Positions 43,960-53,266 of a stretch of 53,266 nt of DNA are shown piece after piece (within the stretch, counting starts at the first letter, position 1; the number at the start of each line of letters is the position of its first letter). The DNA lies in the NCBI RefSeq assembly GCF_006228125.1, contig NZ_VDFY01000172.1, positions 1 to 53,266 on the forward strand. The letters are read 5' to 3'. The notes beneath the pieces were generated by a model. The model searched no databases and was not told where the DNA came from. It saw nothing but the letters and a program-made list of their open reading frames with translations. A program made the translations under genes and the position numbers. The DNA is from Micromonospora orduensis. Lineage in GTDB: Bacteria; Actinomycetota; Actinomycetes; Mycobacteriales; Micromonosporaceae.

Positions 43960-44645
43960 CCGGCGGGCGGCCGGTCGGTGTGGCGATCGTCGACGACCAC
44001 CCGGTGGTCGTCGACGGCGTCCGCGCGTGGCTCGCCACGGAGGCGCGACTGACCGTGCTGGCCACCGGGGACGACCCGGACGAGGTGCTGCGCGCCGCCC
44101 CGCACGCCGACGTGGTCCTGCTCGACCTGCGGCTGCACGGCAGGATGGCGCTGGACAAGCTGGCCGAGCTGAGCGCCGCCGGGCGGCGGGTGGTGGTCTA
44201 CTCGGAACACACCGACCCGGACACGATGCTCGCGGCGCTGGACGCGGGGGCGGTGGCCTTCCTGGCCAAGCACGAGGGCCGGGAGCACTGCGTGGCGACC
44301 GTGCTGGCCGCCGCGAGCGACCGCCCGTACGTGCCGCCGGCGCTGGCCGGCGCGATGGTCGGCGACCCACGACCGGACCGGCCGATGCTGTCCGACAAGG
44401 AACGGGAGGCGCTGCTGCTCTGGTTCCAGTCGATGTCCAAGGCGTCGGTGGCCCGGCGGATGCAGATCAGCGAACACACGGTCAAGCAGTACGTGGACCG
44501 TGCGCGGATCAAGTACACCCGGGCGGGGCGTCCGGCTGCCACAAAGGCGGCGTTGCTCGCCCGGGCGATCGAGGACGGCCTCGTCCGCCCGGAGGAGATT
44601 GGCATCTACCGGTCACAGGCGACGCACGACCGGCCGACCCCCTAA
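43956..44645 (+). CDS. Response regulator, NarL/LuxR family
   Basis: A 229-residue regulator. The receiver domain has the acidic pair in VAIVDDHPVVVDG, the phospho-Asp in VVLLDLRLHG, the Ser in VVVYSEHT and the Lys in AFLAKHE. The DNA-binding domain has LSDKEREALLLWF, ISEHTVKQYVDRARIKY and AGRPAATKAALLARA, a LuxR HTH with a slightly altered recognition helix. The ATG at 43956 forms an ATGA overlap with the previous stop; an ATG at 43932 is an alternative. Target genes are unknown. Confidence 0.9.
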   Translation: MTGGRPVGVAIVDDHPVVVDGVRAWLATEARLTVLATGDDPDEVLRAAPHADVVLLDLRLHGRMALDKLAELSAAGRRVVVYSEHTDPDTMLAALDAGAVAFLAKHEGREHCVATVLAAASDRPYVPPALAGAMVGDPRPDRPMLSDKEREALLLWFQSMSKASVARRMQISEHTVKQYVDRARIKYTRAGRPAATKAALLARAIEDGLVRPEEIGIYRSQATHDRPTP

Positions 44646-44710
44646 CGGGCGTCATGACAGCGGCTGTCGCGTCCGCCAGGCTTTGACGACAGCCAGCTGA
44701 CCGGAAGGTC

Positions 44711-45439
44711 GTGACGATGCACTGCGACGCGTCTCCCTTCTTCATCGGGCCGCACCGGTTCGACGCCTTGGACGACGACGTGGGGCCGGTCCTGGACCGC
44801 CGGTACGACCTGCGTCCCATGCCCGGTGAGCGGGTGCTCGACCGGTACAAGATGCTTGTCTCCGGCTACCTGCTCGGGCCGACGGAGGCGCGGCGGGGCT
44901 GGAACCTGCCCGGGCCGGTCTCGGTGACCGTCACCGACCAGCGGGTCTGCTGGGTGGGCACCGGTTCGCAACTCTCCCTGGTCGCCGACGACACGCCCCG
45001 CACCCGGGTCGCCGGTCGACTGCCGGGGCTGATGAGCGGGCAAATCCGCTGGCAGTGGCCGTCCCGTCTGGAGCTGCCGCCGGCCGCCGGGCACACCCCG
45101 GCGCAACTGCTGATCGTCTGCGACGCGCTGCGCACCATCCAGCAGCCGGCGTTGGCCCTCGGCGGGCCGGTCGCCGAAGTCACCGCGCTGGCCCAGCAGG
45201 TACGCCGCGCGGTGGCGATGTTCCGGCTCACCCGGCCGCAACTGGTCGACCTGTCGGCGCAGGAACGCGACGTGCTGCTGCTGCGGGCCGGCCCCGGCCT
45301 GCTCGCCGGGGACACGCGGGTCACGCTGCCCGGCTCACTGCCTGTGGAGTTCCGTTCCCGCGACGACTACTACCGGTCCGGGCCGGAGCCGACCTCGTGG
45401 ACCGGGCTCGCAGGCGGCGCAGCATCCGGGCATCGGTGA
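44711..45439 (+). CDS. Hypothetical protein with possible PH-like domain
   Basis: A 242-residue soluble protein. The segment ERVLDRYKMLVSGYLLG and VSVTVTDQRVCWVG resembles the bacterial PH/GRAM-like pattern (an initial helix, then a strand ending TDxR), but this is a weak match. The rest alternates Leu-rich helices. No catalytic motif is visible. The GTG at 44711 is used; an ATG at 44717 has AAGG nine bases upstream. It may be transcribed with the two-component genes, which end 65 bases before it. Its last 119 bases overlap the AraC gene on the other strand. Confidence 0.68.
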   Translation: MTMHCDASPFFIGPHRFDALDDDVGPVLDRRYDLRPMPGERVLDRYKMLVSGYLLGPTEARRGWNLPGPVSVTVTDQRVCWVGTGSQLSLVADDTPRTRVAGRLPGLMSGQIRWQWPSRLELPPAAGHTPAQLLIVCDALRTIQQPALALGGPVAEVTALAQQVRRAVAMFRLTRPQLVDLSAQERDVLLLRAGPGLLAGDTRVTLPGSLPVEFRSRDDYYRSGPEPTSWTGLAGGAASGHR

Positions 45440-46301
45440 AGCCGACTGTTCGGGCGGCCGACTCCACTGTCGTACCGTGGCCGATGAGGTGCTCGGCGCG
45501 TTCCACCCGCAGCAGCTGCTGGTAGCCGAGCGGGGTCAGCCCGGTGGCGGCACGGAACAGCCGGGTCAGCGTCCGCTCGGCGACGCCACCGGCGGCGGCC
45601 AGCTCGGCCAGCGGCAGCGGCTCGGCGTACCGACCGTCGATCAGATCCTGCACCCGGTGCACCGCCTCGGACAGGTGCGAACGGTGCCGCATCATCGCGC
45701 TGGCCTGGGGCTCGTGCCCGTTGCGCCGGGCGTAGACGACAAGCGTGCGGGCGATCCGGGCGGCGGTCGACGGGCCGTGCCGGGTGGCCACCAGGTGCAG
45801 CGCCACGTCGATGCCGCTGGCGATGCCGGCGGAGGTGACCACCCGGTCGTCGACGACGTACAGCACGTCACGGGTCACCCGCGCCGCCGGGTGACGACGA
45901 GCCAGGTCGTCCTGCACCTCGTGGTGGGTGGTGCAGCGGCGGCCGTCGAGCAGGCCGGCCCGGCCGAGGGCGTACGCGCCGGCGCAGACGCTGGCCACGG
46001 TGCCGCCGGCGGCATGGTGCTCGGCGAGTCTGCGCAGGTCCGCCGGCGACACCGGGCCCTGCGGGCCGTGCGCCGACGGCCGCCAGCCCGGCACCAGCAC
46101 CAGGTCGTCCGGGGTCAGCTCGGGCCACCGGGTGTCGGCCACCAGGGGTACGCCCTGCACTGTCGACACCTGCTCCCGCTCGGCGACGTAGTGCAGCCGG
46201 TAGTCGTGGCCGAGGTCGGCGGCGCTGGAGAAGACCTGGGCCGGCCCGGCGAGGTCCAGCAGGTGCAGCTGCGGGACCAGCAGGAAGACGACCCGGGCCA
46301 T
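45321..46301 (-). CDS. GlxA family transcriptional regulator (DJ-1/AraC)
   Basis: A 326-residue regulator. The N-terminal DJ-1/PfpI-like domain has VFLLVPQLHLLDLAGPAQVF and VCAGAYALGRAGLL with the characteristic Cys. The C-terminal AraC HTH has PLPLAELAAAGGVAERTLTRLF and GYQQLLRVERAEHLI. The second HTH is atypical: after AARTVGFTDARMLRRLRAR it continues as a basic tail and lacks the usual SPxxYR ending. The ATG at 46301 is four bases past the isochorismatase stop, so they form an operon. The 3' end overlaps the convergent gene by 119 bases. Confidence 0.85.
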   Translation of the reverse strand: MARVVFLLVPQLHLLDLAGPAQVFSSAADLGHDYRLHYVAEREQVSTVQGVPLVADTRWPELTPDDLVLVPGWRPSAHGPQGPVSPADLRRLAEHHAAGGTVASVCAGAYALGRAGLLDGRRCTTHHEVQDDLARRHPAARVTRDVLYVVDDRVVTSAGIASGIDVALHLVATRHGPSTAARIARTLVVYARRNGHEPQASAMMRHRSHLSEAVHRVQDLIDGRYAEPLPLAELAAAGGVAERTLTRLFRAATGLTPLGYQQLLRVERAEHLIGHGTTVESAARTVGFTDARMLRRLRARSTRSAPARTGSSRRGNGTPQAVSRAA

Positions 46302-46305
46302 CGGC

Positions 46306-46914
46306 TCAGCCCCGGGTGCCGGCGAGGGTCGCGCCGGTCACCTCGTCCACGGTCCGGATGGTCGCGAAACGGCCGGCGAGCGCGTACTCGGTGCGGGTCA
46401 CGATCTCCTCGTTGCCCAGGGTGCGCGGGTCGGCCAGGATCTCCGCGACCGTGGCGGTCTCCGGCAGGTCCCGGTGCGGGATGGGGAAGGTCAGTGTGGC
46501 GTCGGTGACGAAGGTCATCCGGTAGCCGAGGTCCGCGCCGACCCGGGCGGTCGTCTCCACGCACTGCTCGGTCCGGATGCCGCACACGGTGACGTCGGCG
46601 ATGCCGGCCAGCGTGAGAACCTGCTGAAGATTCGTGGTGGTGAACGCGTTGTGCGCGGTCTTCACAAGCGTCGGCTCACCCTCACCCGGGGCCAGCCCGT
46701 CGATCAGGCGCACGAACCCGCGGGCCGGATCGAACAACCCGCCCGTGCCGGGCTCGGAGTGCAGGACCCAGACCACCAGGTCACCGCGCTCCCGGGCGGC
46801 GGAGACCAACCGCTGCACCTGCCCGACCAGATCCGGGTTGGAGCCGTACGCCCAGATCGGGCGCTGCCGGAACGATTCCTGAACGTCGATCACGACGAGT
46901 GCCGCTCTGCTCAT
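46306..46914 (-). CDS. Isochorismatase family cysteine hydrolase
   Basis: A 202-residue hydrolase. The catalytic Asp is in ALVVIDVQESF, the Lys in LVKTAHNAF and the Cys in IRTEQCVETTA, with the cis-peptide region intact. Family members hydrolyse amides or vinyl ethers, for example nicotinamide, ureidoacrylate or isochorismate. It is followed, four bases on, by the GlxA-type regulator, which is a common pairing that suggests the regulator controls it. Substrate not identifiable from the sequence. Confidence 0.88.
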   Translation of the reverse strand: MSRAALVVIDVQESFRQRPIWAYGSNPDLVGQVQRLVSAARERGDLVVWVLHSEPGTGGLFDPARGFVRLIDGLAPGEGEPTLVKTAHNAFTTTNLQQVLTLAGIADVTVCGIRTEQCVETTARVGADLGYRMTFVTDATLTFPIPHRDLPETATVAEILADPRTLGNEEIVTRTEYALAGRFATIRTVDEVTGATLAGTRG

Positions 46915-46998
46915 GACGTCGATCCTGGCCGGTCGCCGACCGCGACGGCAGACACCATCGCGCCCGGATGCGGAACGATCCGGTCACCGGCCCGCCGC

Positions 46999-47751
46999 TC
47001 AGACGCTGGGGCTGCGCTGCTCCCCGGCGGCGTCCATGGCGGCGGCCTCCTCGGGCGTCGGGGCGCTGCCGCCCAGGTGCGCGGGCAGCCACCAGGTGTC
47101 GTCCGGGCCGGCGGGGGCGTCCGGGTACTCCCGCTGGGCCCGCTCGACGAGCGCCGTGAGCCGGGTCGTCAGCTCGGCGGCCAGCACGTTCGGGTCCGGG
47201 AAGTCGGCGGGGTGGATCGGCTCGCCCACCAGGATCGTGATGGGCGTGTGCCGGCGGGTCAGGGTGCGCGGGCGGCCCTTCGTCCAGAGTCGCTGCGTGC
47301 CCCACAGAGCGACCGGCAGCACCGGCACCTTCGCCGAGCGGGCCATCCGGACCGTGCCGCTCTTGAGTTCCTTCACCGTGAACGACCGGCTGATCGTCGC
47401 CTCCGGGAAGACACCGACCACCTCGCCGTTCTTGAGCGCGGCCACCGCCGCGCGGAACGACGCCGCGCCCGCGCCGCGGTCCACCGGAATGTGCTTCATC
47501 CCGCGCATCAACGGTCCGCCGATCCGATGCTCGAAGACCGAGTGCTTGGCCATGAAGCGGACCAGCCGGCCCGAGGGGTTCGCGCCGAGGCCGGCGAAGA
47601 TGAAGTCGAGGTAGCTCACGTGGTTGCTGGCCAACACGGCCCCGCCGGTGCGGGGTACGTGATGCGCGCCCTCGATATTGATCTTCAGGTCGAGGACCCG
47701 GAACATCGTCTTGGCGGCGGCGATAACGGGCGGGTACACGAGCTCCGGCAT
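46999..47751 (-). CDS. 1-acyl-glycerol-3-phosphate acyltransferase (PlsC-like)
   Basis: A 250-residue membrane-associated acyltransferase. The catalytic motif is SNHVSYLDFI (H-x4-D), followed by VGVFPEATIS in the place of FPEGT, and the phosphate-binding RGAGAASFRAA block. PlsC enzymes acylate lysophosphatidate in phospholipid synthesis; paralogs may acylate other lipids. The C-terminal 45 residues are a Pro/Ala-rich tail. The ATG at 47751 (MPELVYPP) is standard. The gene lies 94 bases downstream of the glycosidase gene stop on the same strand. Confidence 0.87.
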   Translation of the reverse strand: MPELVYPPVIAAAKTMFRVLDLKINIEGAHHVPRTGGAVLASNHVSYLDFIFAGLGANPSGRLVRFMAKHSVFEHRIGGPLMRGMKHIPVDRGAGAASFRAAVAALKNGEVVGVFPEATISRSFTVKELKSGTVRMARSAKVPVLPVALWGTQRLWTKGRPRTLTRRHTPITILVGEPIHPADFPDPNVLAAELTTRLTALVERAQREYPDAPAGPDDTWWLPAHLGGSAPTPEEAAAMDAAGEQRSPSV

Positions 47752-47845
47752 TGGCAGAATCTACCCTGCCCCGCTGGGGATCGCCTGGGTGCCGACCGGC
47801 GGCGACGTGGGTGCGCGTCGCCGCCGGTCGGCCCGGCCCGTCCGG

Positions 47846-49906
47846 TCAGTCGGCGAGGTTGTCCAGGTTTACCCGGCCCCGGGCGAACGCGTCCACCCGA
47901 CCCCAGCGACCCGGAATGTCCAGCACCTCGATCCGCCCCATCCCCACCGGCAGCCGCGGCTCGACCGCCAGGTGACCCTCGTGTGGTTCCAGGCCCAGCA
48001 TGGTGCGCAGCAGCAGCAGCGGAGTACCCGTCGACCAAGCCTGCGGGCTGCACGCCGTCGGGTACTCCACCGGGAACTTGGTCAGCTCCCGGGGGTAACC
48101 GCCGAACGCCTCCGGCAGCCGCCCGTCGAAGTAGGTGGCCGCGTCCAGGATGCCGTTGGCGATGCAGGCCGCCTCCTCGGCGAAGCCGTACCGGCGCAGA
48201 CCCCAGGCGATGAAGGAGTTGTCGAACGGCCAGACCGTGCCGTTGTGGTAGCCGATCGGGTTGTACCGGGCCTCGCCCTCGGCAAGCGTGCGTACCCCCC
48301 AGCCGGAGAAGAGCCGCGGCCCCACCAGGTGCGCCGCGAGCTTCTCCGCCCGCTCCGGTTCGGCGATCCCGCTCCACAACAGGTGACCGATGTTGGAGCT
48401 GAGGACGTCGCACTGGCGGCCCTCCGGGTCCAGGGCCAGGGCGTAGTACTCGCCGTCGGCCACCCACCAGTCCCGGTTGAACCGCTCCTTCAGCTCCGCG
48501 GCCTCGCGCTCCAACTGGTCGGCGAACTGCGGGTCACCCCAGAACTCGCGGGCCAGTCGCGCGGCGCGGACCTTCGCGTCGTACGCGTAGCCCTGCACCT
48601 CGCAGGTCGCCCTCGGGAACGGCGGCAGGGTGCCGTCGGCGTAGGAGATCGAGTCCCAGGAGTCCTTCCAGCACTGGTTCTCCAGGCCGGTATCGGTGTT
48701 GCGCCGCTCGTACCAGATGTAGCCGTTGCCGACCAGGTCGGCGTAGCTGTCGATCCACCTCAGTGCGGCCCGGGACTCCTGCTCCAGCTCCTTGACCAGC
48801 GCGACGTCCCCGGTCCACCGCTCGTACTCGTCGAGCAGCACGACGAACAGCGGGGTCGCGTCCACCGAGCCGTAGTACGGCGAGTGCGGCTGCTCCTCGA
48901 ACGCGGCCGTCTCGCCGTACCGCATCTCGTGCAGGATCCGACCGGGGTCCTCGTCCCGGAAGTCGTCGAACCGGCTGCCCTGGAGCGACGCCAGGATGCG
49001 CAGCGTGGTCTTCGACAGCTGCGGGGTGAACGGCAGCGTCTGCAGGCAGGTGAGGATGCTGTCCCGGCCGAACATGGTCATGAACCAGGGCAGGCCGGCT
49101 GCGGGCAGCGTGGCGCCGCCGAGCGACAGCGGCGAGAAGCGCAGCGCCGCCAGGTCGATGAGACTGCGCCGGTACGTGCTGGCGACCCGACCGTGCTCAC
49201 TGTTGACCTTCGGGGCGTCGGCGATCCACTGCTCCAGGTCGTGCTGGAGGGCGAGTCGCTCGGTGCCGTGCACCCGGACCCCCATCCGCAGGTCCCGGCC
49301 CCCGGGCCCGAGCGCGTGGGTCTGTACGTCGATCGCGGTGTTCCACTGCTCGTTGGGTTCCAGATGGACTGTGTACGCGAAACCCCTGCTGTCGTATCGG
49401 GCCTCGATCGACGAGGAGATCACCGTCTCCCGCCGGAAGTTGCCCCGGCGGTAGCCCAACCGCAGCCTGTCCGGCTCGACCTCGGAGTAGTTCTCGCCCT
49501 TCTTGTTCAGGATCTCGTCCTTGACCTGGAACAGGTCGGCGAAGTCCGACGCCGCCTCCATCCGGATCTCCAGGTCGACCGGCTTCTCGTCGTGGTTGAG
49601 GATGGTGAGCTGCTCCCGGAAGCTGCCGCCCACCGCGCGCTCCCGGATGATCGACAACTTGGCGTCCACGTAGTGCGTGGCCATGCCCGGCACCAGGAAG
49701 AACCGGGACTCGAAGTACTGCAGGTCGTCGAAGGAGAGCGAGTTGAGCCGCTCGCCGTTCACGGTGAGCACCCAGGTGGACAGGAACCGGGTGTCCAGCG
49801 AGAACAGCCCGGTCGGCTCGCTCGGAGTCGCCTCGATGTCGCCGGTGTCCTCGGAGACGACGAACGTGCTGCCGTCGAGGATCCGGACCGTGTTGCTTTG
49901 CCCCAT
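47846..49906 (-). CDS. Glycogen debranching N-terminal domain protein (GH15/GH63-like)
   Basis: A 686-residue protein. Residues 1-230 form the N-terminal debranching domain (GSTFVVSEDTGDI, FSLDTRFLSTWVL, VDLEIRMEAASDFADLF), and the rest an (alpha/alpha)6 glycosidase barrel with GLPWFMTMFGRDSIL, HEMRYGETAAF and HNGTVWPFDN. Such proteins are called amylo-alpha-1,6-glucosidase and act on branched glucans, though the exact activity varies. The ATG at 49906 follows AGGAGGTG at seven bases and shares a base with the stop of the SCP2-like gene (TGATG). So the two are coupled. Confidence 0.88.
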   Translation of the reverse strand: MGQSNTVRILDGSTFVVSEDTGDIEATPSEPTGLFSLDTRFLSTWVLTVNGERLNSLSFDDLQYFESRFFLVPGMATHYVDAKLSIIRERAVGGSFREQLTILNHDEKPVDLEIRMEAASDFADLFQVKDEILNKKGENYSEVEPDRLRLGYRRGNFRRETVISSSIEARYDSRGFAYTVHLEPNEQWNTAIDVQTHALGPGGRDLRMGVRVHGTERLALQHDLEQWIADAPKVNSEHGRVASTYRRSLIDLAALRFSPLSLGGATLPAAGLPWFMTMFGRDSILTCLQTLPFTPQLSKTTLRILASLQGSRFDDFRDEDPGRILHEMRYGETAAFEEQPHSPYYGSVDATPLFVVLLDEYERWTGDVALVKELEQESRAALRWIDSYADLVGNGYIWYERRNTDTGLENQCWKDSWDSISYADGTLPPFPRATCEVQGYAYDAKVRAARLAREFWGDPQFADQLEREAAELKERFNRDWWVADGEYYALALDPEGRQCDVLSSNIGHLLWSGIAEPERAEKLAAHLVGPRLFSGWGVRTLAEGEARYNPIGYHNGTVWPFDNSFIAWGLRRYGFAEEAACIANGILDAATYFDGRLPEAFGGYPRELTKFPVEYPTACSPQAWSTGTPLLLLRTMLGLEPHEGHLAVEPRLPVGMGRIEVLDIPGRWGRVDAFARGRVNLDNLAD

Positions 49907-50277
49907 CAGTGCACCTCCTGGGTGAAGCGCCGACGCGGCCCACGGGCGTCCGGGGAACCCGGGAAGATCCGTTCGACCTGCACCACGAGCCGTGCGTCAC
50001 CGGACACCGTCATGTCCCCGCGCAGCAGGGCGGCCAGGCCGTGTTCACGGCCGCTGGCGATGTCCTCGAAGAGGGCCGGGCTCGCCCCGATGACGGTGTC
50101 GGCCTCCTGGTCCTCCTGACTCACCTCCAGCCGGCCGTGGTCGATGGCCAGCAGCCAGTGCCGGGTCTGCGCGCCTTCGTGCAGGTCGATGCGCAGCGTT
50201 CCGGAGGCCTTCGCCAGCAGGGGCTCGTACCCCCGCCGATCCAGGTCCTCGAAGAACCTCGTGGTCGCGTCCACCAT
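49906..50277 (-). CDS. SCP2 sterol-binding domain-like protein
   Basis: A 123-residue protein with the SCP2-like pattern: helix DATTRFFEDLDRRGY, strands GTLRIDLHEGAQ and HWLLAIDHGRLEV, ADTVIGASPALFEDIASG, and the closing GDMTVSGDARLVVQVERIF. Such domains bind lipids or other hydrophobic ligands; many bacterial ones are of unknown function. GGAAGGAG lies eight bases before the ATG at 50277. It is translationally coupled to the debranching-type enzyme through a TGATG overlap, an unexpected pairing. Confidence 0.8.
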   Translation of the reverse strand: MVDATTRFFEDLDRRGYEPLLAKASGTLRIDLHEGAQTRHWLLAIDHGRLEVSQEDQEADTVIGASPALFEDIASGREHGLAALLRGDMTVSGDARLVVQVERIFPGSPDARGPRRRFTQEVH

Positions 50278-50433
50278 CGGGTCCACTCCTTCCAGTTCGC
50301 CGGGCCCGGGATCCCACCCGGCGCGCTCGCGTCGCGCGCACGGCCGGCTTGGCACGTCCCCGCACGGGTCCCCGCCGGGTACGCCGTCAACCTCGCCCGG
50401 ATCGGGTGAGCCGCGCGGGGCCCCGGACGCGCG

Positions 50434-50466
50434 ACGCCGGCCCTCCCGCGAGGGGAGGGCCGGCGT
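50434..50466 (-). terminator. Terminator hairpin after the CBS gene
   Basis: ACGCCGGCCCTCCC and GGGAGGGCCGGCGT form a 14-bp perfect stem with loop GCGAG, 16 bases after the CBS stop on the minus strand. Confidence 0.75.
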
Positions 50467-50481
50467 GTCCGCGGCGGACTG

Positions 50482-50898
50482 TCAGTTGTTCGGGTCGTCG
50501 GCGCTGATGTCGGCCAGGACCGACTGCGGTTCGCGCTCGACCGCGAGGTCACCCATCGAGACCAGGCCCACCAGGCGTCCGTCGTCGATCACCGGCAGCC
50601 GGCGTACGGCGTAGGTGCGCATCAGGTCCGCGGCGGCCACCGCGTCGTCGTACTGGCTCACCGTGACCACGTCACGGGTGGTGATCTGGTTCAGCCGGGT
50701 CGACCCCGGGTCCATGTTCTCCGCGACACCCCGAACGGTGATGTCCCGGTCCGTGACGATGCCGACCACGTTGTCGCCGTCGGTCACCACCACGTCACCA
50801 ATCGCGCTGTCCCGCATCTCCTGCGCGGCCGCGATGAGTGTGTCGTTGCCGTCCATCGTCACCAACCGGGTCGTCATGAACTCTCCGACCGTTGTCAC
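50482..50898 (-). CDS. CBS domain pair protein
   Basis: A 138-residue protein made of two CBS motifs. The first is FMTTRLVTMDGNDTLIAAAQEM with VVGIVTDRDITVRGV; the second is ITTRDVVTVSQYDDAVAAADL with GRLVGLVSMGDLAVE. Stand-alone CBS pairs bind adenylates (AMP, ATP, SAM or others) and act as energy sensors, often in the dormancy and stress regulons of actinobacteria. The GTG at 50898 with GGGGAG upstream fixes the start. A strong hairpin follows the gene, so it is probably monocistronic. Confidence 0.9.
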   Translation of the reverse strand: MTTVGEFMTTRLVTMDGNDTLIAAAQEMRDSAIGDVVVTDGDNVVGIVTDRDITVRGVAENMDPGSTRLNQITTRDVVTVSQYDDAVAAADLMRTYAVRRLPVIDDGRLVGLVSMGDLAVEREPQSVLADISADDPNN

Positions 50899-51061
50899 GG
50901 TGCTCCCCTCTCGGTGTCGGCACGGCCCGTCTACCCGCCGCTCGGCAGGGGCTAACGCCAACCCTTCCCCGATGTCCCGCGACGTCGGCGCGGCAGGCCG
51001 GTATAACCGCCGGTCCACGTGACGTCCGCCCGTCGGGGCGGCGCGCCCCGGTTTGGCCGCC

Positions 51062-51067
51062 TACGGT
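51062..51067 (+). promoter_or_regulatory. Leaderless -10 box (TACGGT)
   Basis: TACGGT matches TAnnnT and ends six bases before the GTG at 51074; no ribosome binding site is present. Confidence 0.5.
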
Positions 51068-51073
51068 GGGCCG

Positions 51074-51655
51074 GTGACGGCGGACGAGCGGGAGCTACGG
51101 GAGCTGGTCAGGGGCAACCGGTGGTTGACCCGGGCGCTGACCGTGGTGCGCGACTCGGGTCTGCCGGACGCCTGGATCGGCGCGGGCGCCCTGCGCGACC
51201 TGGTCTGGGGCGAGCGGTACGGCGACGGGTTCGACCCGGCGACGGTCCGGGACGTGGACGTGGTCTTCTTCGACCCGACCCGGCTGACCCGCGAGGACGA
51301 CGACCGGGCCACCGCCCGGCTCGCGGCGGCGTGGCCGCAGCCGCCGTGGGAGGCGCGCAACCAGGCGGCGGTGCACACCTGGTACGCGGCGAAGTTCGGC
51401 GGCGGGCCGATCGCCCCGTACCGCGACGTGGCCGAGGCGGTCGCCACCTGGCCGGAGTACGCGACGGCGGTCGCCGTCCGCCTGGACGGGGCCGACCGGC
51501 TGGAGGTCTGCGCGCCGTACGGCCTCGCGGATCTGCTGGGCGGGGTGTGGCGGCACAACCCAGCCCGGGTGGATGTGGCCCTGTCCCGGCGACGGCTGGC
51601 CCGGCACCGGCCGGCGCAACGCTGGCCCGGTGTGACGGTGATCGAGCCGGGTTGA
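51074..51655 (+). CDS. Nucleotidyltransferase-like protein (COG3575 type)
   Basis: A 193-residue protein. ELVRGNRWLTRALTVVRDSG and DAWIGAGALRDLVWGERYG followed by VRDVDVVFFDP match the nucleotidyltransferase-like family COG3575 (DUF925): the GAGxxRD and DVDVVFFD motifs hold the metal-binding acidic residues. The later HTWYAAKFGGG and EYATAVAVRLDG are also typical. Family members have no proven function. The GTG at 51074 is placed six bases after TACGGT; an ATG at 51053 is less likely. It converges on the PNPOx-like gene with a 9-base gap. Confidence 0.83.
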   Translation: MTADERELRELVRGNRWLTRALTVVRDSGLPDAWIGAGALRDLVWGERYGDGFDPATVRDVDVVFFDPTRLTREDDDRATARLAAAWPQPPWEARNQAAVHTWYAAKFGGGPIAPYRDVAEAVATWPEYATAVAVRLDGADRLEVCAPYGLADLLGGVWRHNPARVDVALSRRRLARHRPAQRWPGVTVIEPG

Positions 51656-51664
51656 GCGGCCGGG

Positions 51665-53266
<1,602 letters not shown>

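Noticed and set aside
47678..50119. An 813-codon open frame on the plus strand opposite the debranching-type gene
   Set aside because: No recognisable motif and composition typical of antisense shadow; the minus strand has the enzyme motifs.

Overview
The window looks like chromosomal DNA from a high-GC actinomycete, most likely Micromonospora or a close relative in the Micromonosporaceae. The reasons are the very high GC content, the frequent GTG starts, many genes joined by 4-base start/stop overlaps (GTGA, ATGA), apparent leaderless promoters, and gene families typical of that group. This placement is inferred from sequence features and remembered family similarity; no search was run.

Layout. 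1-8.4 kb: class F sortase, HNH endonuclease, MscS channel, MFS exporter, truncated haemoglobin GlbO, a YbjN protein, a thioesterase pair, and the ABC-F protein EttA. 8.4-12.8 kb: trehalose module, OtsA followed by a fused OtsB-GH15 protein, closed by a perfect 36-base palindrome. 12.8-13.8 kb: a compact cassette of three tiny overlapping genes facing a small HTH gene. 13.8-31.1 kb: a dispersed cobalamin region (cysG/cobA, cobT, cobC, cobB, cobQ, cobD) interleaved with a penicillin-binding protein, GNAT, SURF1, DNA ligase LigB, M20 and M48 peptidases, a kinase-like NTPase and a rhodanese. 31.3-34.9 kb: an SSB, an HPF/RaiA-type ribosome-associated protein behind a 16-codon leader, an alpha/beta hydrolase, a trypsin-fold protein that seems to lack its catalytic residues, and tRNA-Arg(TCT).

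34.9-38.7 kb is the most foreign-looking stretch: visibly lower GC, next to the tRNA, and carrying one SIR2-NACHT-helical repeat (STAND/Avs-like) immune gene split by two frame changes. 38.9-46.9 kb: membrane and lipoprotein genes, two VOC proteins, a two-component cluster with a second kinase-like protein lacking the phospho-acceptor His, and a GlxA/isochorismatase operon. 47-53.2 kb: PlsC acyltransferase, a glycogen-debranching-type glycosidase coupled to an SCP2-like protein, a CBS protein, a nucleotidyltransferase-like protein, a flavin/F420 oxidase-like protein, and aspartate-semialdehyde dehydrogenase.

Main points for follow-up: the broken SIR2-NACHT gene; a CobB whose amidotransferase Cys and P-loop Thr/Ser are both replaced; a small DUF222-like protein with a near-consensus SOS box over its start codon; the OtsB-GH15 fusion; the leader peptide before the RaiA-type gene; and the three-gene mini-protein cassette.
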